Shown: positions 8,337-16,618, counted from the first letter of the stretch. The stretch is DNA of 64,000 nt from Spirosoma sp. (GCF_026391055.1 NZ_JAPLET010000025.1:124001-188000); one strand, 5' to 3'. Numbers and translations are program-made. Notes: generated by a model not told the origin, from the sequence alone.

Positions 8337-8774
8337 TCAGGGGCAAGTCCAGGTTTCTACGTATCGGTCGGGCCCGCCACGCTGCCAGCTGAATACCAGC
8401 GTTGTAGCAGACAACTCATCCAGGCGGTAGTCGGCTGCGTAGCCGGGAGAATATTGAAGAACGGGCATGACCAGCGTTGTTTCGGTAGACGACCAGTTGC
8501 CGAGTACTTGTTGGCCGTTTCCGTTCCCGCACCGGCTCTGGTCTTCAACCAGCGTATGGTCCGTTCGGAAAATGAGTCGGTAACAGTCCAGATACGGAAA
8601 ATTCAGGGTAGAACTGGTGAATTTTCGATTCATTATTTTCCAACCCGCTGTACAACCGGTCAGCAATGCCTCGGTATTCGTTAATGGCCGGTGATCTGCA
8701 CACGACCAGGGAATCGTAGCCAATAAGACAAGCTGCAAGCAGGTCCAAAATCTGGATAATTTCATTGTTTTCAT
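8337..8774 (-). CDS. predicted lipoprotein
   Basis: This 145-residue protein has a lipoprotein signal ending TIPWSCADHRP, where the Cys would be lipidated. The mature part contains LLTGCTAGWKI, FPYLDCYRLIFRTDHTLVEDQ and TLVMPVLQYSPGYAADYRLDELSATTLVFSW. This is the pattern of a small lipocalin-like or META-type beta-barrel lipoprotein of Bacteroidota, where a term for a model result is compared with a default. No specific family can be named with confidence. Confidence 0.65.
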   Translation of the reverse strand: MKTMKLSRFWTCLQLVLLATIPWSCADHRPLTNTEALLTGCTAGWKIMNRKFTSSTLNFPYLDCYRLIFRTDHTLVEDQSRCGNGNGQQVLGNWSSTETTLVMPVLQYSPGYAADYRLDELSATTLVFSWQRGGPDRYVETWTCP

Positions 8775-8794
8775 ACGTTTGATTGGTTGTTCGT

Positions 8795-8847
8795 AATTGG
8801 TTATTGGTAATTCGTCAATAGGGGCAAATAACTAGTAACCAGTAACC
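8795..8847. repeat. imperfect inverted repeat of 7-bp words
   Basis: TTGGTTA/TTGGTAA/TTCGTCA words at 8795-8818 face AGTAACC/AGTAACC words at 8831-8847, giving an imperfect hairpin just before the stop of the next minus-strand gene. It is one of the low-complexity intergenic hairpins of this window. Confidence 0.55.
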
Positions 8848-8853
8848 ACTACC

Positions 8854-9288
8854 CTACAGTCCCGACTTTATCTCAGTCCGACCTGTTTTGCTGAGAATCC
8901 GAATGCGGTACACTACATTGGCAGCGGGGCGTTCGGTGTTTGTTTCGCCGACAGCGGCTTCTCTAACAGGTGCTATCCGGCCCGGTCCCAGTCGTTGTTC
9001 GGCATATACCCGTTCATCGCCCTGCAACTCTTCATACACACCCTGTACAACGACACTGCGCCAGCAATCCGGTCCGCAACTGTCGTCGACCTCGAAACAG
9101 ACGGCCGGATTTTTGCGGAGCAAACGAGTTTTGGTCCCTTCGCAAGTCTGTCCGTAAATAGCCTGTCCATCATACAGATAGCTGACCGGCAACACAAGCA
9201 CCTGTCCATCGGCAGCACAGCCGATACGACCAAAAAACTGTGTACTCAGCAAATGGTCCGTTACTTCGGGCGATAGATCACGTAACAT
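8854..9288 (-). CDS. pyridoxamine 5'-phosphate oxidase-like flavin protein
   Basis: This 144-residue protein starts at 9288 (MLRDLSPEVTDHLLSTQFFGRIGC), which matches the typical N-terminus of the family; an earlier in-frame start at 9381 would run into the regulatory box. It has the split-barrel pattern VLVLPVSYLYDGQAIYGQTCEGTKTRLLRKNP and VCFEVDD, then WRSVVVQGVYEEL. These proteins bind FMN, F420 or haem and are linked to oxidative or nitrosative stress. It diverges from a universal stress protein gene across a perfect FNR-like box. Confidence 0.8.
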   Translation of the reverse strand: MLRDLSPEVTDHLLSTQFFGRIGCAADGQVLVLPVSYLYDGQAIYGQTCEGTKTRLLRKNPAVCFEVDDSCGPDCWRSVVVQGVYEELQGDERVYAEQRLGPGRIAPVREAAVGETNTERPAANVVYRIRILSKTGRTEIKSGL

Positions 9289-9381
9289 AGCGAATGTCAG
9301 GTTTATGTGAGACCCCAAAGCTACAAACGGATAGAATTCCCCTTCCGAAGATGCGTCAGCTGGCAAACTGACTTTGCTCAC

Positions 9382-9395
9382 CTGATGTAAATCAG
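9382..9395. promoter_or_regulatory. FNR-like box
   Basis: CTGATGTAAATCAG is a perfect CTGAT-N4-ATCAG site; the palindrome extends by one base on each side. It sits midway between a flavin protein gene (minus, 9288) and a UspA gene (plus, 9472). No good second box lies 22 bp away on either side. Confidence 0.7.
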
Positions 9396-9471
9396 GCTGT
9401 TAACCAGCGGCACTCATGTAACGGCAGAACGTAGGTATGTTCTTTTGCACCGTCATTCAATCAACACCTTT

Positions 9472-10308
9472 ATGGAAACTATCCTTGTTCCGACAGACCT
9501 TACGCCCATGACCGACGTGGCGCTGTCGGTAGCCGTCAACCTGGCCCGAATCAATGGGGGCGAAATTGTCCTGCTGCATTCGGTAATTTATCCGGTCCCC
9601 GTCCCTACCCCTGTTTTTGCCGAAGCATTGCCTGTTATTACAGACCGTACCCTGACAACGTACCAGTTGCTTGAGCAGGATGCCCGCGAAATACTACAAC
9701 AATTTGCACAGAACCCGGCCTACGCGGGTGTTACCATCAGGCCGACGCTGATCACGAACGGACAGGCATTGGTCGATAACGTGACCACCCGCCCCGCCGA
9801 CCTGATTGTGATGAGTTCAAACGGCGCGGAGGGTCTGGAAGAGTGGCTGATCGGCTCCAACGCCGAAGTCATTGTCCGACATGCGCATTGTCCGGTATTG
9901 GTGGTTAAGCAGGCGACTCCTCATTTTCAACCGCAAAATATCGTTTGCGCCGTCGACATCGACGACCGGCTGAAAGCCATTTACCACTTCCCGTTTCAGA
10001 TGGGCGAAAACGGGCTTCACCAGTTCCTGTATGTGATGACGCCCTCCGATAACCGCGACCCGGAGGGAGTACGGGAGTGGATCAATGAGTTTGCTGATGC
10101 GAAAGGCATTACCGAGTTCGAATCGATCATTCAGCATGCCAAAACCGTACCGCAGGGGGTTATCGACTACGCCAATGAGGTAGAAGCCGACCTGATTGTA
10201 TTATTTACACACGGCCACAAGGGTCTGCTTCATCTGCTTTCCGGCAGTGTGGCCGAAGATGTACTCAACCATACGCAAGTACCCGTGCTGATCATGCGGG
10301 TAGCGTGA
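9472..10308 (+). CDS. tandem-domain universal stress protein
   Basis: This 278-residue double UspA protein starts at 9472 (METILVPTDLTPMTDVALSVAV). Domain 1 ends with SSNGAEGLEEWLIGSNAEVIVRHAHCPVLVVK and domain 2 with FTHGHKGLLHLLSGSVAEDVLNH, which is a good G-x2-G-x6-7-G-S nucleotide-binding motif. It is closely related to the protein at 38284-39099 (same EEWLIGSNAE and GSVAEDV segments, same REWINEFADAK region), so the two are recent paralogues placed 29 kb apart under similar boxes. Cytoplasmic; partner unknown. Confidence 0.9.
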   Translation: METILVPTDLTPMTDVALSVAVNLARINGGEIVLLHSVIYPVPVPTPVFAEALPVITDRTLTTYQLLEQDAREILQQFAQNPAYAGVTIRPTLITNGQALVDNVTTRPADLIVMSSNGAEGLEEWLIGSNAEVIVRHAHCPVLVVKQATPHFQPQNIVCAVDIDDRLKAIYHFPFQMGENGLHQFLYVMTPSDNRDPEGVREWINEFADAKGITEFESIIQHAKTVPQGVIDYANEVEADLIVLFTHGHKGLLHLLSGSVAEDVLNHTQVPVLIMRVA

Positions 10309-10340
10309 CAGGCAACGGGTTTTGGACGGTGTAAATCCAA

Positions 10341-11330
10341 TTAACACATTGACGCTTTTGTGATAGACGCAGTCTGCTTGTTGTCAAAAAAGCTGAATTG
10401 ATTAACCAGGCTCAGGGCAATCTGGCGCAGGGCATCTTCCGTAAGAAAACCCTGATGAGCCGTTAGCAATACGCCAGGGTGCTTACGAAGGCGGTTCAGA
10501 AGGTCGTCGGGTACAGCCCTGCCCGAATAATCGTAGTGAAAATAATCACGTTCCCCCTCATACACATCAGCTGCGTAACCGGCCAGTTTTCCTGCATTCA
10601 GGGCATCCAGCACAGCATGGGCATCCACCAGGCGCCCTCGTCCCGTATTGACCAGTATGGCGCTTTGCTTCATCAGCGAAAGCGTCTGTTTGTTGATCAT
10701 GTGCTGCGTTATGGAGGTTGAGGGGCAGTGCAGGGAAACGACATCGGACTGCCGCAGGAGTTTCGGCAGCGACACATACGCAACCCCTATTTCCGTTAGT
10801 CTGCGGTCAGGGCACATATCGTAGGCAAGTACTTTACAGCCAAAACCCAGCATAATCCGAATAAACGCTTTACCGATATGGCCCGTACCCACTACCCCTA
10901 CCGTTTTGCCGTGAAGGTCGTACCCCATCAGTCCGTCGATGGTAAAATTACCGGCCTGCACCCGGTTGTGCGCTTCGGGCAGATGTCGCACCATACCCGT
11001 TAGCAGGGCAACTGTATGTTCAGCAATGGAATAGGGCGAATAGCTGGTGTGCAGCAGCGTCATTCCCAGATCGGCGATGGCCTGCAGGTCTACGTTGTCC
11101 GTTCCCATGCACCGCATCCCCACCACCCCTATTCGCATCTCTTTCAGAAGCGTAAGTACGGGGCGACTAAGGTCGTCATTGACGAAGGTACAAACTGCGC
11201 TATGCCCCAAAGCCAGATGAGCCGTTTTAGCCGTCAGCACCTCAGGTATATACGTAATGCGGTGGTGAGCGCGGTATTGATCGAACCAGGCCTGCTCGAA
11301 GGAGAGCGTACTAAAAAAGGCGATATTCAT
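10341..11330 (-). CDS. ldhA: D-lactate dehydrogenase (2-hydroxyacid dehydrogenase)
   Basis: This 329-residue enzyme should reduce pyruvate to D-lactate with NADH. SIAEHTVALLTGMVRH precedes the Rossmann motif VGVVGTGHIGKAF, followed by YDMCPD. NTGRGRLVD carries the substrate-binding Arg, VYEGERDYF the catalytic Glu, and LLTAHQGFLTEDAL the catalytic His; the HQGFLT form is typical of fermentative LdhA rather than of glycerate dehydrogenases. It diverges from the phosphorylase gene, and the region between them has a weak FNR-like box pair, which would fit fermentative use. Confidence 0.9.
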   Translation of the reverse strand: MNIAFFSTLSFEQAWFDQYRAHHRITYIPEVLTAKTAHLALGHSAVCTFVNDDLSRPVLTLLKEMRIGVVGMRCMGTDNVDLQAIADLGMTLLHTSYSPYSIAEHTVALLTGMVRHLPEAHNRVQAGNFTIDGLMGYDLHGKTVGVVGTGHIGKAFIRIMLGFGCKVLAYDMCPDRRLTEIGVAYVSLPKLLRQSDVVSLHCPSTSITQHMINKQTLSLMKQSAILVNTGRGRLVDAHAVLDALNAGKLAGYAADVYEGERDYFHYDYSGRAVPDDLLNRLRKHPGVLLTAHQGFLTEDALRQIALSLVNQFSFFDNKQTASITKASMC

Positions 11331-11503
11331 TGAGAGACAGGTCTAAAGCTTGACTCACCAAAATTGTCATTGAAATTAATCCTCAAGCCTGACATGACTC
11401 ATCGGTTGGCATGACTTTGCACAGACATTTCCCCAGAATAAGGCTGAAAACAATCACCAGATCCTTTTACAATCGTCAGGTTTTTTGTTTGATGGCTGAT
11501 TAA

Positions 11504-11539
11504 AGGCCACGAATCAGCCTACTACTTGATTTTTCTCAG
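11504..11539. promoter_or_regulatory. FNR-like box pair before the phosphorylase gene, 22-bp spacing
   Basis: TTGATTTTTCTCAG (11526-11539) has one mismatch to TTGAT-N4-ATCAG. At 11504-11517, 22 bp upstream, only the right half is kept (ATCAG at 11513-11517). The strong box is 62 bp before the chosen ATG at 11601. Confidence 0.45.
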
Positions 11540-11600
11540 ATACGGGCTCGCGTTCCCGACTGATCTTTGGGGCTTTCGTACAAGCATACAACCTGACTCA

Positions 11601-13304
11601 ATGAATTCTGTTGCCCAAACCAGTTCGCCGGTTCCCGCCTGCCAGATTGCCTATTTTTCCATGGAATACGCCTTCGTTCAATCCCTTAAAACCTATTCGG
11701 GTGGTCTTGGTTTTCTGGCCGGATCGCACATGCGGAGTGCCAGGGCATTGAAGCAGCCACTGGTGGCCATCGGTATTCTATGGAAATACGGTTACTACGA
11801 CCAGGTCCGCAAACCCGACCAGACCATGGATGTGTTATTCATGGAGAAGCAGTACAGCTTTTTGGAGCCTACCAACCTGCGGTTTCAGATTCGGGTCAAT
11901 CACGCACCGGTTTGGGTAACGGCCTACTACCTGCCGCCAGCTACATTTGAAACGGCACCGACCTATTTTTTATCGACCGATCTGCCCGAGAACGACTACC
12001 TCGCCCAAACGATCTGCCATCGGCTGTACGACCCCAACCCCGAAACACGCATTACGACTAGTATTTTACTCGGCGTTGGCGGTGCAAAACTACTGGATCT
12101 TTTACAGCTTTCGCCCGATGTGTACCACCTGAACGAAAGCCATCCATTGCCGGTCGCCTTCGCGCTCTATAATCGGTTTGGCAATGCCGAAGTTGTTCGA
12201 AAACGACTGGTATTTACTACCCATACGCCCGAAGAGGCCGGAAACCCCCGTACTGACATTCGCCTGCTCGACCGGATGGGCTTTTTCGATTACCTGCCAC
12301 TCGATACAGTCCGACAGCTTACAGGCATCTATACCGATACTTTCAACTGGGCACTGGCTGCCCTTCGACTGGCCGGGCGGGCCAATGCGGTTTCCAAACG
12401 TCATCAGGAAGTGTGTCAGCAGATGTGGGGCGCCTACGATAACCTCTGCCCTATCGGCGCCATTACCAACGCCCAGAATGCCCGCTTCTGGGCCGACGAA
12501 AAAATGGCCGATGCAGTGGCCCGTAATGACAATGCGGCCCTGGTGGCCCGAAAAAAGACGCTCAAAAAACGATTGTTTGATGTCGTCGCCGATCAAACCG
12601 GCGACCTGTTCAGACCCGACGTGTTTACGATTGTCTGGTCGCGTCGGTTTGCCGGGTACAAACGTGCCGATTTACTGCTTGCCGATCCCGCCCGGTTTGA
12701 ACGACTGCTCAGCAATCCGGCTTATCCAGTGCAGATGATTTGGGCGGGTAAACCCTACCCGTTCGACTACGCCAGTATCGGCACATTCGACCGGCTGGTG
12801 CATGTCAGCAAGGGCTTTGCCAACTGCGCGGTTCTGGTCGATTATGGGATGCAGCTTTCCCGACAGCTTAAAGGCGGAGCAGACCTGTGGCTCAACACCC
12901 CACGACTGACGCGGGAGGCCTCCGGCACCAGCGGCATGACGGCCGCCATGAACTGGGCAGTCAACGCGTCGACCAACGATGGCTGGATACCTGAATTTGC
13001 CAGAAATGGTATTAATAGTTTTGTGCTGCCCGAAGCCAGTATTACCGGGCCGGTTCATGAACAGGACGCTTTTGACGCCGAAAACCTCTATGCCTTACTC
13101 GAAACGGTGGTGTTGCCTCTCTATTACGAGCACCCCGATGATTGGACCGCTATCATGAAGGCCAGCATAGAGGACGTAACACCTTATTTCGACTCAGATC
13201 GAATGGCGGCAGAATACGCCGAAACCATGTATAAAATTAACGACAGTCCTTCGGCAGAAACTCACAATAGTGCTAGACCATTACTGACACAGGCTCCGGA
13301 TTGA
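11601..13304 (+). CDS. alpha-glucan phosphorylase family protein (GT35), PLP lysine replaced
   Basis: This 567-residue protein belongs to the short alpha-glucan phosphorylases that release glucose 1-phosphate from glycogen-like polymers. The start at 11601 is preferred because CQIAYFSMEYAF then sits near the N-terminus. FKTYSGGLGFLAGSH-like (KTYSGGLGFLAGSH), HLNESHPLPVAFAL, FTTHTPEEAGN and VWSRRFAGYKRADLLL are family motifs. The C-terminal motif reads REASGTSGMTAAMNWAVN: Thr447 stands where known phosphorylases have the lysine that binds pyridoxal phosphate (GMK in most). The reading frame is intact and otherwise conserved. Either this clade uses a different chemistry or the enzyme is inactive. 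The 3' end overlaps the convergent UspA-like gene by 32 bp. Confidence 0.82.
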   Translation: MNSVAQTSSPVPACQIAYFSMEYAFVQSLKTYSGGLGFLAGSHMRSARALKQPLVAIGILWKYGYYDQVRKPDQTMDVLFMEKQYSFLEPTNLRFQIRVNHAPVWVTAYYLPPATFETAPTYFLSTDLPENDYLAQTICHRLYDPNPETRITTSILLGVGGAKLLDLLQLSPDVYHLNESHPLPVAFALYNRFGNAEVVRKRLVFTTHTPEEAGNPRTDIRLLDRMGFFDYLPLDTVRQLTGIYTDTFNWALAALRLAGRANAVSKRHQEVCQQMWGAYDNLCPIGAITNAQNARFWADEKMADAVARNDNAALVARKKTLKKRLFDVVADQTGDLFRPDVFTIVWSRRFAGYKRADLLLADPARFERLLSNPAYPVQMIWAGKPYPFDYASIGTFDRLVHVSKGFANCAVLVDYGMQLSRQLKGGADLWLNTPRLTREASGTSGMTAAMNWAVNASTNDGWIPEFARNGINSFVLPEASITGPVHEQDAFDAENLYALLETVVLPLYYEHPDDWTAIMKASIEDVTPYFDSDRMAAEYAETMYKINDSPSAETHNSARPLLTQAPD

Positions 13305-13695
13305 TGATAAGAGGCAGAGTCTGTAAGTTGGGTTGATTCAGGATAGCCGACAGGGTCGCATTGGCAACCAGCGACCAGTCTTCAACGAGCCAGTAATCGT
13401 AACGGCGAATGAGCAGGTGCATGCTGATGGCCAGTTCCGGATTAGCCAGCAGCGTTTCGGTTACCACACTGCCGGGGTTTGTGTCGCCCAGCAGTGCACA
13501 CCAGTTTTTTAACCGGGTACTGGCTTCCGATTTAGCGGATTGCAGAGTCGATTTCTCTAACGATTGGCCTTCATCAATGTCGTAGGGCAGAACAACGGTT
13601 AAACGAACAGGTTGATGCGAATGAGCGGAAAGCCAGTTACGTACGGAGAGTGCGGAATCAACGGAGCAATCGACAATAAAAAGGGCTGTTTTCAT
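13273..13695 (-). CDS. single-domain UspA-like protein, degenerate
   Basis: This 140-residue protein starts at 13695 (MKTALFIVDCSVDSALSVRNWL), which has the opening beta-strand and helix of a UspA fold. It continues PVRLTVVLPYD and ends LPLIINPEPVSVMV. No G-x2-G...G-S motif is present, so it should not bind ATP in the usual way. It lies directly upstream (180 bp) of the receiver-CRP gene's end on the same strand and overlaps the phosphorylase gene tail by 32 bp. It is the sixth UspA-type gene of the window. Confidence 0.65.
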   Translation of the reverse strand: MKTALFIVDCSVDSALSVRNWLSAHSHQPVRLTVVLPYDIDEGQSLEKSTLQSAKSEASTRLKNWCALLGDTNPGSVVTETLLANPELAISMHLLIRRYDYWLVEDWSLVANATLSAILNQPNLQTLPLIINPEPVSVMV

Positions 13696-13774
13696 GAACC
13701 AGACGGAGTTTCGTTTGACGGTGGTACGTTTAGTCGGCTGCAACCGAAGACCAACACATTTAGATCATAAAATT

Positions 13775-13808
13775 AGCCCGCCCTCCCGCCGATGCGGATG
13801 AGCGGGCT
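13775..13808. terminator. hairpin upstream of UspA-like gene
   Basis: AGCCCGC (13775-13781) pairs with GCGGGCT (13802-13808), with a further small stem inside. It lies between the receiver-CRP gene and the UspA-like gene and would separate their transcripts. Confidence 0.5.
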
Positions 13809-13854
13809 TAGTCCAGAGCCTGATTGTTGTCATACAGCCGGTTTGTTCGGGCCG

Positions 13855-13885
13855 CCAACTGGTAAGCGTCGGGTTTACCAGTTGG
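13855..13885. terminator. hairpin overlapping the receiver-CRP stop codon
   Basis: An 11-bp perfect stem pairs 13855-13865 with 13875-13885. The right arm is the last codons and stop of the receiver-CRP gene (stop at 13875-13877), so the stop lies inside the stem. Confidence 0.6.
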
Positions 13886-14921
13886 CCCGGCGCAGCTTTT
13901 CGGCCTGTAGCACCCGGATACCCGCTGGCGCAATCACTTCGATGAGGCCATCCTGCCTGAACTCGCTCAGGGTACGAATCAGGGATTCGGTAGCTGTACC
14001 AACAATTGCGGCCAGATCATCCCGCGAGAGCTGAATGATCTCACCATTTTGCTGATTGTGCAGCCGCAGGACCGTATCCGCTACCCGGCGCCGGAGCGAA
14101 TTATAAGCCATACCCACCAGCTTCTCTTCGCGCTCGGCTACACGGCCAGCCAGCAGTTGGATAAAATGCTGACTTACTTCCTGATTAGCCAGTAGCAACT
14201 GCTGAAAATCCTCCATCGGGATATAATGCAGTTCGGAATCTTCCATCGTTATGGCCGATTCGGTATACCGGCGACCGTCGAGGAGAGGAAGATAGCCAAA
14301 AAAATCTCCGGGGGTGTAGATTTCCATGATAAGCTCTTTGCCGTCGGTATTGATCCGGACCGCTTTGACCCGACCTGATTTAAGAAAATACAGGCGGGTG
14401 GCTTCGTCTCCTTCCGAATAGATATACTGCTTTTTCCGCACCGGATGAACTTTACGATCGGCCGACAGGCTTTGCAGATTTCCTACCCGTCGGGCATCGT
14501 CCATGAACTGATCGAGTCCTTCGTGCACCAGGTCATAGTCTGGCTTAAGGTGCGCAAATCGGTTCAGCCGCCCTTCAATCGCACTAAGCAGTTCGGATTC
14601 ATCGAACGGTTTGGTCAGGTAGTCATCGGCACCCAGCTCCATGCCTTTTCGCAGGTCGTTCCGTTCCGTTTTAGCTGTCAGGAAGATGAAGGGCACCCCC
14701 GACAGTTGTGGGTTTTTATTAAAAATATGCAGCACCCCGTAGCCATCCAGTACCGGCATCATGATGTCGCAGATGACCAGATCGGGCTTCTTGGCAAGGG
14801 CTTTTTCAACCCCCAGCTTACCATTTTCGGCAGTCTCGACGGTATAGCCCGTCAGCTCAAGGATCTCAGCAGTATTTTCGCGGATAGCTTCATTGTCTTC
14901 GATCAATAAAATAGTTTTCAT
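13875..14921 (-). CDS. receiver domain fused to CRP/FNR-type transcription regulator
   Basis: This 348-residue regulator joins two usually separate proteins. Residues 1-120 are a receiver domain: acidic E8/D9, phospho-acceptor D52 (VICDIMMP), T82 and K104. Residues about 155-265 are a cyclic-nucleotide-binding-type barrel, followed by a long dimer helix and a CRP helix-turn-helix (296-327). The recognition helix TATESLIRTL keeps Glu312 and Arg316, the pair that reads the G of TGA half-sites in CRP and FNR. The only Cys is C51, so there is no FNR iron-sulphur cluster; positions equivalent to the cAMP contacts E72 and R82 of CRP are Y210 and E221, so cAMP binding is unlikely. Phosphorylation by the overlapping kinase gene is the likely input. 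Confidence 0.92.
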   Translation of the reverse strand: MKTILLIEDNEAIRENTAEILELTGYTVETAENGKLGVEKALAKKPDLVICDIMMPVLDGYGVLHIFNKNPQLSGVPFIFLTAKTERNDLRKGMELGADDYLTKPFDESELLSAIEGRLNRFAHLKPDYDLVHEGLDQFMDDARRVGNLQSLSADRKVHPVRKKQYIYSEGDEATRLYFLKSGRVKAVRINTDGKELIMEIYTPGDFFGYLPLLDGRRYTESAITMEDSELHYIPMEDFQQLLLANQEVSQHFIQLLAGRVAEREEKLVGMAYNSLRRRVADTVLRLHNQQNGEIIQLSRDDLAAIVGTATESLIRTLSEFRQDGLIEVIAPAGIRVLQAEKLRRANW

Positions 14922-16515
14922 ACGGAAGGTTTAAGGTGAGGGTTGTTCCTTTGTTGAGTTCACTGGTTAACGTAATAGTGCCCCCCATCAGGTCTACATA
15001 ACGACCGACGATGTGAAGCCCCAGGCCGGTACCCGCGATGTTGGTCACGTTTCTGGCCCGGAAAAAGCGTTCAAACAGATGCTCCTGATCTTCTTTGGCA
15101 ATACCCACCCCCTGGTCTTTAATAACTAGCTTCAGGTTAGCATCGGAGCAGGCAGCCCATAGAGATACAACCGAATCAAGGCCGGAATATTTTATGGCAT
15201 TACTCAATAAATTGACCAGAATTTTGCGGAGCATCGACGGGTCTATCCAGATCGTGCCCGTACAGTCGATTTGGGTCTGAATCGTCTGACCGGGTTTCAG
15301 AGCCGACCTCATGTCGGTAATGGTTTCGTCCACCAGTTTGGCCAAGTTAATCTCGGCAGGATGCGTTTCCACTTTCCCCTCTTCGAGTTTACCGACCGAC
15401 AAGAACTCCTCCAGAATGTCATTGAGGTGGTTTACCGATGCTCTGATTCGCATAAGGTGTTTCTCGCGCTTATCCTGCTGATCGCTCGTGGTGTATTTTT
15501 CGATCAACGTAGCCGACGTCAGCACGGCGGTCAGGGGCGTACGAAATTCATGGGAGGCCATCGCCACAAAACGGGATTTTAGTTCGCCAAGCTCCCGCTC
15601 TACGGCCAGCGCCCTAGCCAGTTCATCTTTAGACTGCTCCAGCTGGTCGAGCGTATTCATGAGCGCATGTGTACGGTCGACCACTTTTTGTTCCAGATCG
15701 GCATTGAGCCGTTCTATATCGTCGCGGTGAGTGAGCAACTGCCGTTCGGCTTCTTTTTTAAACGTACTGTCAATTATATAGGCAACCGCATACAGTTCAT
15801 CTTCGAGCCGGAAGTAGCTCAGGCTGACTTCAACGGGAAAAACGGACCCGTCTTTACGCTGTGCGTTAAGATCGCGATTGTGGCCCATGGCGCGCACCTG
15901 CGGACTCTCGTTAAAGGACTGCCGGAGTTTCTGGTGGTAATGGCTTATACGCGTGGGCACCAATTGCTCAATGGTCAGCGCCAGTATTTCGTCGGTAGAG
16001 TAGCCAAACAGCTGATTAGCCAGTTGATTGGCCGATACGATCGCCCCTTGTTTATCGCAAACGATTATACCGATGGTAGCACTGGAAAAAATGGCTTCAT
16101 ACCGGCGAACACTGTGCTCCAGTTCGCGTTCGGCCTGGACCAACCGGGCCTGATCAATAAGGCGGATAAGGGCGTACGCCTGTTCGTTTTCGGCGAACGA
16201 ATCAATGACAAGACGACCCATAAGAGGCCGTCCGTCCTGCCGTCCAACCTGAATCAGTTCTTCGAAATGATTTGTTTGGCGGATTTGCGTAATCAACGTA
16301 GCGCGGTTTTCATCACTCAACGGCTGAAACCGCAGCGACCGAGATCGAACTGGATCAGCCAGCATAGCAGCCTCAGACACGAAGCCAAGCATACGCGCCC
16401 CAACTTTATTTACCCGTACAAACCGCTCTTCATTGAGGTCATAGATACCGATAAAATCTTCGCTCTTCTCGAAAAGTAAGTTCGTTAACGTATTTGAGTT
16501 TAATGCAGTTAACAT
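14890..16515 (-). CDS. cytoplasmic PAS-PAS histidine kinase, FixL-like
   Basis: This 541-residue kinase has no transmembrane segment. PAS 1 covers about 10-120 and PAS 2 about 138-255, then a coiled coil (258-315), the HisKA domain with phospho-acceptor His322 (MASHEFRTPLT) and a HATPase domain with N-box NLLSNAIKYS, DQGVGIA and GTGLGLHIVG. In PAS 2, RISHYHQKL and RAMGHNRDL line up with the haem-binding part of FixL: His192 falls at the FixL proximal His200 and His212 at Arg220. Many non-haem PAS domains share this His, so haem is plausible, not shown. It overlaps the receiver-CRP gene by 32 bp, making a cognate pair. It diverges from a thioredoxin-like gene. Confidence 0.92.
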   Translation of the reverse strand: MLTALNSNTLTNLLFEKSEDFIGIYDLNEERFVRVNKVGARMLGFVSEAAMLADPVRSRSLRFQPLSDENRATLITQIRQTNHFEELIQVGRQDGRPLMGRLVIDSFAENEQAYALIRLIDQARLVQAERELEHSVRRYEAIFSSATIGIIVCDKQGAIVSANQLANQLFGYSTDEILALTIEQLVPTRISHYHQKLRQSFNESPQVRAMGHNRDLNAQRKDGSVFPVEVSLSYFRLEDELYAVAYIIDSTFKKEAERQLLTHRDDIERLNADLEQKVVDRTHALMNTLDQLEQSKDELARALAVERELGELKSRFVAMASHEFRTPLTAVLTSATLIEKYTTSDQQDKREKHLMRIRASVNHLNDILEEFLSVGKLEEGKVETHPAEINLAKLVDETITDMRSALKPGQTIQTQIDCTGTIWIDPSMLRKILVNLLSNAIKYSGLDSVVSLWAACSDANLKLVIKDQGVGIAKEDQEHLFERFFRARNVTNIAGTGLGLHIVGRYVDLMGGTITLTSELNKGTTLTLNLPYENYFIDRRQ

Positions 16516-16582
16516 AAAGGCGCTGATCCTACAACATATGCTGAGAGATTTCTAGGCCAAATTACAGCAATCTTTCAAAAAT

Positions 16583-16618
16583 CGGTCAATAATCATTGAG
16601 TGCCCTAACAATTGTCAG
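16583..16618. promoter_or_regulatory. possible weak FNR-like box pair before the kinase operon
   Basis: CTAACAATTGTCAG (16605-16618) is largely palindromic and keeps GTCAG; 22 bp away CGGTCAATAATCAT (16583-16596) keeps ATCAT. If real it would allow autoregulation of the kinase/regulator operon. The match is poor. Confidence 0.25.

Noticed and set aside
9360..9417. Second box 22 bp from the perfect site at 9382
   Set aside because: CTGGC...TGACT on one side and CCAGC...CTCAT on the other keep too few bases.
11391..11404. CTGACATGACTCAT as an FNR-like box for ldhA
   Set aside because: Three mismatches to the consensus and no partner at 22 bp.
15667..16479. 270-codon plus-strand frame antisense to the PAS kinase
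   Set aside because: It mirrors codon bias of the kinase gene; no family motifs and the kinase is unambiguous.
16588..16601. TCAATAATCATTGA as an FNR-like box
   Set aside because: It is palindromic but with the half-site in reverse order (TCAAT...ATTGA), so it is not the same element.
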